From assembly GCF_001718795.1 (NCBI RefSeq), contig NZ_CP013438.1, positions 1,550,001 to 1,614,000 on the forward strand: DNA of 64,000 bases, written 5' to 3'. The stretch comes from Burkholderia latens (GTDB lineage Bacteria > Pseudomonadota > Gammaproteobacteria > Burkholderiales > Burkholderiaceae). Made by a program: the position numbers and the translations under genes. The notes beneath the pieces were generated by a model, which ran no database searches, had not been told where the DNA came from, and saw nothing but the letters and a program-made list of their open reading frames with translations. Below, in pieces: positions 35,248 through 43,433 of the stretch; the stretch's first letter is position 1, and each line of letters starts with the position of its first letter.

Positions 35248-36600
35248 ATGCGGATCGACAAACCGCTCTGGTACGAGGGCTTGATCCTCTCGCAGCAGCA
35301 TTTTCAGCAGCAGGACCGATGGACGGGGTTTGCGATGCAGCAGTTCGCAGCCGCCGCGCTCGCGCATCCCTGGGGCTCCCTTGGCGTCGAGGTCGACCAG
35401 GAGGCGCTGGCAGCGGGGCGTCTGAAGCTCACGCGGCTGAAGATGCGTTTTCCCGACGGTACGCCGGTCGATACGACGATGGCCGATGACGTTCCGCCCG
35501 CGCGTGACCTGACACAGGGCGTGCCGGCGGATCGTCAAAGCATCGTGGTGCTCGCCGCGCTCGCGCTACCGGATGCGAACGGCAACAACTGCCGCTTCGA
35601 TGAAACCACGCTTGCGCGCCCGCGTCGCTCGTACCGCGAATTCGTCAAGGTCACGGACCTGAACGGCTCCGGTGAATCGGAAATCGCGGCCGAACGTCAT
35701 GCGGTACGACTGCTGTTCGACTTCGAGTCCCATGCCGACGACACGGTCTGCGCGATCGCGCGGCTCACCCGAAGCGCAAGCGGCCAGTTCCAGGTCGATC
35801 ACCGGTTCGTGCCGCCATGCCTGACGCTTGGCGGTCATCCGCTGCACGTCGAGCGGATCAATCGCCTTGCCGACATCCTGCAGGCGAAAAGTCTTGCACT
35901 TGGCGCACGCCGCAGCGAGCGCATCGAGCAGGTGGCGGAATATGGTGTGGCCGACGTTCAGCTTTTTTGGCTGCTCCACTGCATCCATGCAGCGTGGCCG
36001 CAGTTGCGGCTCTTTGCAACGCACCCGAATCGCTCGCCCGAGCACCTGTACGCAACGCTCGCGCAGTTGGCGAGTGCGCTCATGACGTTCTCGACCGGCG
36101 CGCAGCTCTCGGACATCCCGGCGTACGACCATGCGCGCGCTGACGACGTATTCGCACAGCTCGAATCGACGATCCGCGATCTGCTCGATGCCATCATTCC
36201 GTCACGTGTCATATCAATCGGGCTCACGCGCAAGACGCCCACCACGTGGACCGGCCAGTTCCTCGACGATCGCATCGTCGGGGATGCCGCCGACTGGTAT
36301 CTGTCCGTGAATGCGCCGATTCCCGCGTTCGAGCTCGTTGAGCAATTCCCGCGGCTGTGCAAGGTCGGCGCGCCGGACGACGTGGAGCACATCATCAATT
36401 CAGCGTTGTCGGGCATACCGTTGAAAGCCGTGCAGCGCGTGCCGGCGGCGATCCCGATACGCCTGGACAATCAGTATTTCGTACTCGATGCGGCGAGTGC
36501 GGCGCACGTGAAGATGCTCGCCGCGCGCGCCTGCCAGATCTATCTTCCGGCGTCGGTACCCGATGCCGCGCTTGAACTCTACGCGGTGCTGCGCTCATGA
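35248..36600 (+). CDS. tssK: T6SS baseplate adaptor TssK
   Basis: The 450-residue protein starts with the TssK hallmark MRIDKPLWYEGLILSQQHFQ. Other typical parts are RSYREFVKVTDLNGSGESEI, the central RINRLADILQAKSLALGARR and a C-terminal lobe ending LELYAVLRS. TssK trimers link the baseplate wedges to the TssJLM complex. The ATG at 35248 is chosen because the conserved N-terminus begins there; the frame is open to 35197. Its stop overlaps the tssL start (ATGA). First gene of the plus arm. Confidence 0.92.
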   Translation: MRIDKPLWYEGLILSQQHFQQQDRWTGFAMQQFAAAALAHPWGSLGVEVDQEALAAGRLKLTRLKMRFPDGTPVDTTMADDVPPARDLTQGVPADRQSIVVLAALALPDANGNNCRFDETTLARPRRSYREFVKVTDLNGSGESEIAAERHAVRLLFDFESHADDTVCAIARLTRSASGQFQVDHRFVPPCLTLGGHPLHVERINRLADILQAKSLALGARRSERIEQVAEYGVADVQLFWLLHCIHAAWPQLRLFATHPNRSPEHLYATLAQLASALMTFSTGAQLSDIPAYDHARADDVFAQLESTIRDLLDAIIPSRVISIGLTRKTPTTWTGQFLDDRIVGDAADWYLSVNAPIPAFELVEQFPRLCKVGAPDDVEHIINSALSGIPLKAVQRVPAAIPIRLDNQYFVLDAASAAHVKMLAARACQIYLPASVPDAALELYAVLRS

Positions 36601-37328
36601 ACACGCTGACTTCCCGCCGCCCCGAACTTGCGCTGCTCGACTCGGTGACCAACGCTTGCGGCACACCGCATAACGGCATGCGCGATCTGCTGCGCGATAC
36701 GGCATTGCTCGTGACGACCCTTGGCTCGGGTGGGATGGCGCACGATGCGGACGGACTGCGCTATCGATGCAGGCAGTTGATCGAGAATTTGTCGGAAGCA
36801 CTGGCGCGACGTGGCTATCCGGATGACGTGCGCCGGGAGGTCTTGATCGCCCAGTGTGGCCTGCTGGACGAAACGGCACTACGCGCGCTCCCGACCGAAT
36901 TGCGCGCCGACTGGGAACTGACACCGCTGCAGGTCGAGCAGTTCAATCTGCACGACGCCGGCGAGAGCGTGATCGATCGGCTGGAGGCGCGCATGCGGGA
37001 GGCTTCGCCGCGCGTCGACGTGCTCGAGTGTTACGCGGCGATCCTTGGCATGGGATTCGTGGGACGCTACGCCCGCGAAGGCGAAGCGAAGCGCACCGCG
37101 TTGATCGCATCGCTGAACGCCCAACTGGAGAAGCTTCGGCCTTCGTCGGCGCGGCCCTTCGTTGCCGATCGCGCGGGACGACGGCTTTCGGACTGGTTCT
37201 ACCGGCTGTCGCCGTGGGCGATAGCCGGACTGGCCTGCGTCGCCGCGGCGACCGTGTGGATGATCTGGGCAGCGGCGCTGGATGCTCAGCTCGCGCATCT
37301 GCTGTCGGCACGGGTCGGTCAGCCGTGA
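36597..37328 (+). CDS. tssL: T6SS membrane protein TssL (DotU type)
   Basis: The 243-residue protein is a short TssL (DotU) with a cytoplasmic helical domain (LRYRCRQLIENLSEALARRG, VLIAQCGLLDETAL, LECYAAILGMGFVGRYA) and one C-terminal membrane helix (about 203-227, PWAIAGLACVAAATVWMIWA). It has no peptidoglycan-binding OmpA domain; that function is in the next gene. It overlaps tssK by 4 bases and the OmpA-like gene by 4 bases (GTGA). Confidence 0.92.
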   Translation: MNTLTSRRPELALLDSVTNACGTPHNGMRDLLRDTALLVTTLGSGGMAHDADGLRYRCRQLIENLSEALARRGYPDDVRREVLIAQCGLLDETALRALPTELRADWELTPLQVEQFNLHDAGESVIDRLEARMREASPRVDVLECYAAILGMGFVGRYAREGEAKRTALIASLNAQLEKLRPSSARPFVADRAGRRLSDWFYRLSPWAIAGLACVAAATVWMIWAAALDAQLAHLLSARVGQP

Positions 37329-39154
37329 AGTCCGACCTGCGGGTCCTGTCCGCCAGGCCGGCGCGCACGCCCGATGACGGGCACGAAGGGCTCGGGTACC
37401 CGCTTCGGATAGTGATCGTGTTCGCGGCTGCGCTGGCGCTCGCGGTGATCTGGCTCGTGCTGCCACTCGGCCGTGGCGTGACCTGGGCGCTCACGGCGCT
37501 CAGTGGAGCCGTCGTGCTCGCGCTGATGGCGTGGTTCACCCGCCGGCTGTCCCGCGCGCGCGAACAAAGCGCACACGTCCTGGCTGCACTAGGCGCGGCG
37601 ACTGAGGATATTCCCGTCAGGCTGCGCACGCGTATGCGGCTCGTATTGGTCACGGGCGATGGCCTGCCCTCGTTGTTCAATCGGAGCGAAGAGGAGCGCT
37701 TCGCGCATGTCGGCGATGGCGCGATCTGGCTGCGTGTCGATCATCCGCAGGAGCTGCCGCGGCTCGCCGTCGCGGTCCGGCAATGGCGCGACGGTCGTGC
37801 GCCCGATGGTGTCGTACTTTGCGTTGCGCCTGCCTTGCACTCGGGGCCGGACGTCCTGACGCAGAAGCTGCGACTGGTGCGTCAGGCGGTCGCCGACGCG
37901 GCGCGCATGCTCGGCGCTCGCCTACCCGGTTACGTCGCCGTCTATCAACGGCTGACGGTCGAAGAAAATTCCAATGTCCCGCACGCGATCCCGGGTTTGG
38001 GAGCCGCTGCCAGCGCGCACCTCGCGACATCGCAATGGTATGGCGTTTCCTCGGCAACACGTCTGGTTGACACCGAACGCTTCGAGCCGGTGATCCGGGC
38101 AGCCGAGGATGAGGTCCAGCGCGCCGCGGGCGACCGGATGGTTGCCACGCGCGCAGCCGCCCTTGCGTCAATCGTTGGATGGACGCAGCGTGTCGTGATC
38201 GGTGCGCTTACGGACCGGCAGCAGCCGGCCACACCGTGGGCGCTGTTCGGTGCCGGCTGGACCGACTGCGGCCCCGCGGACCGCGGGGGCATTTCCTTGG
38301 GGCACGATTCGGGCAACCCTTGGCAACGCGATGTCGGGATGCAGACCGGCGTCGTGCCCGCTGGCGCGGCAGCTTCTTCGCTGCCGTGGCCGTTCCCGCA
38401 GCCGTTGATCGAGGCGATGCCGCGCCGGCACTGGTTGTCGCCGCGCATGGCGGCCTGCGCCCATGCGCTCGCGCTGCTCGCGTGCGCGGCCGCAGTGGCG
38501 TCTTGGGCGTCAGCAAAGAGCAACTCGGCGTTGCTGAACCGCATCGGCGCCGATCTCGGCCGCTATTCGATGGTCCCGTCCGCACACGACGCTGCGAAGC
38601 GCGACGCGTTGCAGGCGCTGGTCGCCGATCGCGATCAACTGGACCGGTATGCACGCACCGGCATTCCGCTTCGCCTGTCGTTCGGCATGTACCGGGGCAA
38701 CCGTCTGATGCCGGCGCTCGACGACGCGATCGCCTCCTACGCGCCGCCGCCTCCGCCGCCCGCGGTCGTCACGCTCGACAGCATGTCGCTCTTCGACAGT
38801 GGGCGCGCACAGCTGAAACCGGGGTCGACACGCGCGATGGTCGGTGCGCTCGAGATGATCAAGACGCATTCCTCCAACGGGACTTCCTTCGGGGCGCCGG
38901 ACAAGCGAATTCTCGTGGCCGGCTACACCGACAACGTGGGCAATCCGGACAGCAACCTGAAGCTGTCGACAGCGCGTGCGCAGGCGGTGCGCGACTGGCT
39001 GATCGACGCATCAGGCATCCCCGCCACGCAGTTTGCCATCCAGGGCTACGGCGATACACGACCGATCGCAAGCAATGACACACCGGACGGACGCGCCACG
39101 AACCGGCGCGTGGAAATCACGCTGGTGCCGGAGGTCCGAAGGACGACGCCGTGA
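37325..39154 (+). CDS. OmpA-family T6SS protein with TssM-like features
   Basis: The 609-residue protein has a GTG start overlapping the tssL stop. It has two N-terminal membrane helices (27-47, 52-71), a cytoplasmic region with VLVTGDGLPSLFNR at the position matching the TssM nucleotide loop, and a third helix near 372-392. A short periplasmic piece with GIPLRLSFGMYRGNRL resembles the PLxxRFGLYxG motif of TssM. The C-terminal OmpA domain (~482-605) has FDSGRAQLKPGST, GYTDNVGNPDSNLKLS and RATNRRVEI, so it should grip peptidoglycan. It may complement the TssM of this cluster, which lacks that motif. Confidence 0.85.
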   Translation: MKSDLRVLSARPARTPDDGHEGLGYPLRIVIVFAAALALAVIWLVLPLGRGVTWALTALSGAVVLALMAWFTRRLSRAREQSAHVLAALGAATEDIPVRLRTRMRLVLVTGDGLPSLFNRSEEERFAHVGDGAIWLRVDHPQELPRLAVAVRQWRDGRAPDGVVLCVAPALHSGPDVLTQKLRLVRQAVADAARMLGARLPGYVAVYQRLTVEENSNVPHAIPGLGAAASAHLATSQWYGVSSATRLVDTERFEPVIRAAEDEVQRAAGDRMVATRAAALASIVGWTQRVVIGALTDRQQPATPWALFGAGWTDCGPADRGGISLGHDSGNPWQRDVGMQTGVVPAGAAASSLPWPFPQPLIEAMPRRHWLSPRMAACAHALALLACAAAVASWASAKSNSALLNRIGADLGRYSMVPSAHDAAKRDALQALVADRDQLDRYARTGIPLRLSFGMYRGNRLMPALDDAIASYAPPPPPPAVVTLDSMSLFDSGRAQLKPGSTRAMVGALEMIKTHSSNGTSFGAPDKRILVAGYTDNVGNPDSNLKLSTARAQAVRDWLIDASGIPATQFAIQGYGDTRPIASNDTPDGRATNRRVEITLVPEVRRTTP

Positions 39155-39172
39155 AATGAAGCACAGGCTTTA

Positions 39173-39215
39173 AGCCCCCGGAGCGCCCGCTTCGGGATTC
39201 TGAAGCTCGGGGGCT
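39173..39215 (+). promoter_or_regulatory. GC-rich hairpin in the hcp leader
   Basis: AGCCCCCG-G-AGC (39173-39184) can pair with GCT-CGGGGGCT (39205-39215) between the OmpA-like gene and hcp. No T-run follows, so a simple terminator is unlikely. A processing site or stabilising 5' structure of the highly expressed hcp mRNA is more plausible (inference). Confidence 0.45.
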
Positions 39216-39257
39216 GGCTCCGGGCGGTTGTCGCAGTACGTAAACAGGAGTGAAGCA

Positions 39258-39743
39258 ATGGCAATTCCGGCCTATATGTGGCTCAAGGACGATGGTGGCG
39301 CCGACATCAAGGGCTCGGTGACGGTTCAGGACCGCGAAGGCAGCGTCGAGCTCGTCGCGTTCGATCACGGCGTGCACATCCCGACCGACGGCAACACGGG
39401 CAAGCTCACGGGTACACGTGTGCACAAGCCCATTACGCTGACGAAGGAAACGGACGCGTCGACGCCGTACCTGTACAAGGCCGTGACGAGCGGCCAGACA
39501 TTGAAGTCGGTCGAAATCAAGTGGTACAAGATCGACGACGCGGGCAAGGAGAAGGAGTACTTCAACACGAAGCTGGACAACGTCAAGATCGTGGCCGTCA
39601 ACCCGGTGATGTACGACATCAAGAACCCGGACTACGAGAAACACAACCACCTCGAGAACGTCGAACTGCGCTACGAGACGATCACCTGGTCGTACAAGGA
39701 CGGCAACATTATCCACAAGGACACCTGGAACGAGCGTTCCTGA
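39258..39743 (+). CDS. hcp: T6SS tube protein Hcp (TssD)
   Basis: The 161-residue Hcp begins MAIPAYMWLKDDGGADIKGS and ends YETITWSYKDGNIIHKDTWN. It forms the hexameric rings of the inner tube and is itself exported. The start at 39258 is fixed by AGGAG 7 bases upstream; the frame extends 10 codons earlier without support. Codon use is very biased toward G/C, as for a highly expressed gene. Flanking hairpins on both sides may set its expression apart from its neighbours. Confidence 0.95.
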   Translation: MAIPAYMWLKDDGGADIKGSVTVQDREGSVELVAFDHGVHIPTDGNTGKLTGTRVHKPITLTKETDASTPYLYKAVTSGQTLKSVEIKWYKIDDAGKEKEYFNTKLDNVKIVAVNPVMYDIKNPDYEKHNHLENVELRYETITWSYKDGNIIHKDTWNERS

Positions 39744-39830
39744 TAACCGCACCTTGTAGTGGGACTGGCGCGCTGCTGCGGCCGGTCCGTTTTACCAGCT
39801 CGCGATCCGGGCTGACCTTTTTCTACTTCG

Positions 39831-39857
39831 GAGCGGGCCACAGGCTGTCGCCCGCTC
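39831..39857 (+). terminator. Hairpin between hcp and clpV (attenuator-like)
   Basis: GAGCGGGC (39831-39838) pairs perfectly with GCCCGCTC (39850-39857) over an 11-base loop, followed by TCTTCTG. The U-tract is poor, so partial termination is more likely than a full stop, which would let hcp be made in excess over clpV. Confidence 0.5.
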
Positions 39858-39880
39858 TCTTCTGCGACCCGGCTTCCGTC

Positions 39881-42589
39881 ATGACCCTGCGCGATACGAC
39901 CCATCTGTTTCGTCGACTCAACCCGTACTGCGCGAAGGCGCTCGGGGCGGCTGCAAGTCTTTGCCAAGGACGGCTCTCGGGCGAGGTTACGGTCGAACAC
40001 TGGCTGTTGAAGCTGATCGAGGCCGGCGACGGCGACATTCCCGCGATTCTGCGGCATTACCGGATCGACATCGATGCGGTCTGGGACGCATTGATTGCCG
40101 CGCTCGAGCACCAGCCTCGCAACCTGCGCGGCAAACCGGCGCTGTCCCCGCAATTGGCGACCGTGCTTCAGGATGCATGGCTTCACGCCACGTCGGAAAC
40201 CCACGACCAGGCCATCCGCTCTGGCCACCTGCTGCAGGCCATCGTCGACGTGCCGCACGTGCTGCGTGCGCAGAATGCCTGGCCGCTGCTGTCGATCAGC
40301 AGCGCGCAGATCCAGCGGCTGCTACCGCGTCTCGGTCATCGGTCGTGCGAAAACAAGCTGGATGACGTGGACGCTGGAACGGATGACGAGGCGCTCGCCC
40401 CGGCCGGCGAAGTCCGGCCCACAGTGGCCACGGGCAATGACACTCGAATGCCCGCGCCTCAGCGCACCGTGGAAGGAGACGCGCTTGGCCGCTTCGCGAT
40501 CGATCTGACCGACAAGGCCCGTCGCGGTGACATCGATCCCGTCTTCGGCCGCGATCGCGAGATCCGGCAGATGGTCGACGTGCTGGCGCGCCGGCGCAAG
40601 AACAATCCGATTCTCGTCGGCGAACCGGGCGTGGGCAAGACGGCGCTCGTCGAAGGCCTCGCGTTGCGCGTCGCTGAAGGCAGCGTGCCCACCGTCATAC
40701 GCGACGTGCGGATTCTCACACTCGACCTCGGTCTGCTACAGGCAGGCGCCGGCGTGAAGGGAGAGTTCGAGCAGCGCCTGAAGAACGTCATCGAAGAAGT
40801 ACAAGCCTCTGCCGTGCCGATCCTGCTCTTCATCGACGAAGCGCACACGTTGATCGGCGCGGGTAATGCCACCGGCGGCGCCGACGCCGCGAACCTGCTC
40901 AAGCCGGCGCTCGCGCGCGGTGAGTTGCGCACGATCGCGGCCACCACGTGGTCCGAATACAAGGAATTCTTCGAGCGTGACGCCGCGCTCGAACGCCGCT
41001 TCCAGATCATCAAGGTCGACGAACCCGACGATGACGCGGCGTGCCTGATGCTGCGGGGTCTCAAGAGCCGCTATGCACAATTTCACCACGTCCACATCCG
41101 CGACGAGGCGCTCGTCGCCGCGGTGAAACTGTCGCGCCGCTATATTCCGGCACGGCAGTTGCCCGACAAGGCGGTCGATCTGATCGATACGGCGGCCGCG
41201 CGCGTGCGCATGAGTCTCGAGTCTCCGCCCGCGGAACTCCAGCGCGCGCGGGCCGCGGTGTCGGCGCTCGAGCTCGAGTACGCGACGCTGGAAGACGACG
41301 CGCGCGCAGGCATTGAGCACGCGCAGGCGCGTCGTGCGTCGCTCGAGGTCGCGCTCGTGAACGCGAAATCGGAACTGGCGGATCTGCAGAGCCGTTATGA
41401 CAGAGAGCTCAAGCTCGTTCAGGCGCTGCATGAGCAACGAGAGGTCGAGCCGTTCGAGCGCGACGGCGCTTCTTTGGTCCGCGCGCGGCAGGCGCTTGAC
41501 GGCGCCCAGGGTAAAGCTCCGTTGGTCTTTGCCGATGTCGACGCGCAGGCGATCGCACGCGTCGTCGCCGAGTGGACCGGCGTGCCGGTCGGCAACCTCG
41601 TCGACGATGAATTGCAGAGCCTGCTCACGTTCGAAGCGCAGCTCGCCACACGCGTGGTCGCACAGGACGACGCGCTGGCTGCGCTCGCCGAGAGCCTGCG
41701 CACCGCGAAAGCGGGGCTCAAGAACGAGCACGCGCCGCTCGGTGTGTTCCTGCTCGCAGGACCGTCCGGCGTCGGGAAGACCGAGACCGCGCTCGCGCTC
41801 GCCGACCTGCTCTTTGGTGGCGAAACGGCGCTCACGACGATCAACATGTCGGAGTACCAGGAATCGCATACGGTGTCCCAGCTGAAGGGCTCGCCCCCGG
41901 GTTACGTCGGATATGGCCGTGGCGGGATTCTGACCGAAGCCGTGCGCCAGCGTCCCTATAGCGTCGTACTGCTCGACGAGATCGAGAAGGCACATCGCGA
42001 CGTGCTGGACATCTTTTACCAGGTGTTCGATCGCGGCATGATGCGCGACGGCGAGGGGCGCGAGATCGATTTCCGCAACTGCGTGATCCTGATGACGTCC
42101 AATCTCGGCAGCGCGCAGATCGACGAGGCGACCACCGACGATCCCAGGATTGCGCAGGCCGCGCTGCTGGACGCCATTCACCCGCAGCTCGTCGCACACT
42201 TCCAGCCGGCCCTGCTTGCGCGCTTCCAGACGCTCGTCTACCGTCCGCTGGACGCAACCGCGCTCGCCTCCATCGTGCGCCTGAAGCTCGCGAAGGTTGC
42301 AGACCGCCTGCGCCGTCAGCACGACGTCGAGCTGACGTGCGACGAGTCCCTGATCGGTGCAATGGCCGAGCAGTGTCTCGCTCGCGAATCCGGCGCGCGC
42401 AACGTCGATGCGTTCCTCAACCAGCGCATCCTGCCGACGGTGTCGCGCGAGTTGCTCGCGCGCATGGCCAACGGCGCCGCGCCGGCGAAGATCGTGCTGT
42501 CGAGCTCGACCGAGGGCAATCTGACGATCGATTTCGTCGACCGCGACACGTCGGTGGACGCCGCGGCGGTCGCGCCGGTCGTCGCATAA
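39881..42589 (+). CDS. clpV: T6SS sheath-disassembly ATPase ClpV (TssH)
   Basis: The 902-residue AAA+ unfoldase has an N-terminal ClpN-type domain (LFRRLNPYCAKALGAAASLC), Walker A1 GEPGVGKT at about 247, Walker B1 LLFIDEAHTLIGAG, a coiled middle domain (~420-520) and Walker A2 GPSGVGKT at about 627 with VVLLDEIEKAH as Walker B2. It recycles contracted TssB/TssC sheaths. All ATPase motifs look intact although tssC is absent here. The ATG at 39881 is chosen on protein homology; no clear ribosome site precedes it. Confidence 0.94.
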   Translation: MTLRDTTHLFRRLNPYCAKALGAAASLCQGRLSGEVTVEHWLLKLIEAGDGDIPAILRHYRIDIDAVWDALIAALEHQPRNLRGKPALSPQLATVLQDAWLHATSETHDQAIRSGHLLQAIVDVPHVLRAQNAWPLLSISSAQIQRLLPRLGHRSCENKLDDVDAGTDDEALAPAGEVRPTVATGNDTRMPAPQRTVEGDALGRFAIDLTDKARRGDIDPVFGRDREIRQMVDVLARRRKNNPILVGEPGVGKTALVEGLALRVAEGSVPTVIRDVRILTLDLGLLQAGAGVKGEFEQRLKNVIEEVQASAVPILLFIDEAHTLIGAGNATGGADAANLLKPALARGELRTIAATTWSEYKEFFERDAALERRFQIIKVDEPDDDAACLMLRGLKSRYAQFHHVHIRDEALVAAVKLSRRYIPARQLPDKAVDLIDTAAARVRMSLESPPAELQRARAAVSALELEYATLEDDARAGIEHAQARRASLEVALVNAKSELADLQSRYDRELKLVQALHEQREVEPFERDGASLVRARQALDGAQGKAPLVFADVDAQAIARVVAEWTGVPVGNLVDDELQSLLTFEAQLATRVVAQDDALAALAESLRTAKAGLKNEHAPLGVFLLAGPSGVGKTETALALADLLFGGETALTTINMSEYQESHTVSQLKGSPPGYVGYGRGGILTEAVRQRPYSVVLLDEIEKAHRDVLDIFYQVFDRGMMRDGEGREIDFRNCVILMTSNLGSAQIDEATTDDPRIAQAALLDAIHPQLVAHFQPALLARFQTLVYRPLDATALASIVRLKLAKVADRLRRQHDVELTCDESLIGAMAEQCLARESGARNVDAFLNQRILPTVSRELLARMANGAAPAKIVLSSSTEGNLTIDFVDRDTSVDAAAVAPVVA

Positions 42590-42602
42590 CGGGAGCGACG
42601 CC

Positions 42603-43034
42603 ATGCCGGCCGGACCGTCTCTCCATGACATGCTGCTCGGACAAATCGGTGGTGAACCACTCGATGCCCACGACGAGCGGACGCTGGAATGCCTGAGCGT
42701 GCAGCAGAACGTGCGCCGCATCCTGAACACGCGTGCCGGTGCGCTGAAGCACCTGCCCGACTACGGCCTGCCGGATCTGACCAACATCTACAAGGCGCTG
42801 CCGGCGTCCGCCCACTTGCTGAAGAGCCAGATGGAGGCGACGCTGCTGAAGTACGAGCCGCGCATCCGGGCGATCGATGTCGAGATCCTCGCGAACGACG
42901 ATCCCGGCGTGCTGGCAAGTTTCGAGATGACCTGTCATCTGAAGAGGGCCGGGCTCGTCCGATTCGGAACGTACTTCGCGCCACCGGGCCGCATGCGAGT
43001 AGAACATAGGCCGCACGCAAATGCCGGCCGCTAG
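42603..43034 (+). CDS. tssE: T6SS baseplate protein TssE
   Basis: The 143-residue gp25-like protein is PSLHDMLLGQIGGEPLDAHD, then VQQNVRRILNTRAGALKHLP followed by DYGLPDLTNIYKALP, and a C-terminal VRFGTYFAPPGRMRVE. The EIxxLLNTR-type block (here NVRRILNTR) and the YGLPD motif are typical of TssE. It starts 13 bases after clpV and ends the plus arm. The length is normal. Confidence 0.92.
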   Translation: MPAGPSLHDMLLGQIGGEPLDAHDERTLECLSVQQNVRRILNTRAGALKHLPDYGLPDLTNIYKALPASAHLLKSQMEATLLKYEPRIRAIDVEILANDDPGVLASFEMTCHLKRAGLVRFGTYFAPPGRMRVEHRPHANAGR

Positions 43035-43049
43035 CATGTGCTCGCGGAG

Positions 43050-43233
43050 ATGTCCCGCCTCTGAGCAGAACATCGGAATGCGCCCGGCCTTCCGGCAGCC
43101 CCAACCGCGCCTCGGCCATTTCTTCCTCGAACTCGCAATATAGGGCGTGATCGTCGTACGGGCTCGCGGCGTAGAGCTGCGTCCACGACATCGACGCATG
43201 TTCGAGTTGCCGCTTCAGGAATATGACGGCCAT
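43050..43233 (-). pseudogene. Possible small minus-strand gene without a natural end
   Basis: From an ATG at 43233 the minus strand reads MAVIFLKRQLEHASMSWTQL, then YAASPYDDHALYCEFEEEMA and EARLGLPEGRAHSDVL, with G/C-ending codons and a protein-like composition. The frame has no stop until far inside clpV, so if this was a gene its 3' end was lost when the T6SS arm was joined. It is also open upstream to 43311. No family was recognised. The rest of 43035-43433 contains only the candidate Fur site. Confidence 0.35.
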
Positions 43234-43308
43234 TCGCGCATCCCCGCGCGGTGCAATCCCGCGAACAGCCGCCGCCACAATCGTCAACACTTTCCTTACA
43301 AACGCAAA

Positions 43309-43323
43309 CAAGAACGCTTCTCA
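43309..43323. promoter_or_regulatory. Candidate Fur box
   Basis: On the minus strand TGAGAAGCGTTCTTG matches the 7-1-7 Fur pattern TGATAATnATTATCA at 9 of 14 fixed positions. It lies in the AT-rich leader about 110 bases before the TonB receptor gene, which is expected to be iron-repressed. A weak match; the context is the main support. Confidence 0.35.
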
Positions 43324-43433
43324 TTTAATAAAAAATTACATGGAATGCGCATCTGAAAACAAATCGTAATAATCCCCGGCGGCATGCACGTTTTCGTACC
43401 GCGTCGTTGCCTGGGGACCACACCGCGAGGTCG

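Noticed and set aside
35104..35538. Minus-strand open frame across the start of tssK
   Set aside because: It mostly mirrors tssK; the AT-rich part has no start or ribosome site and no family.
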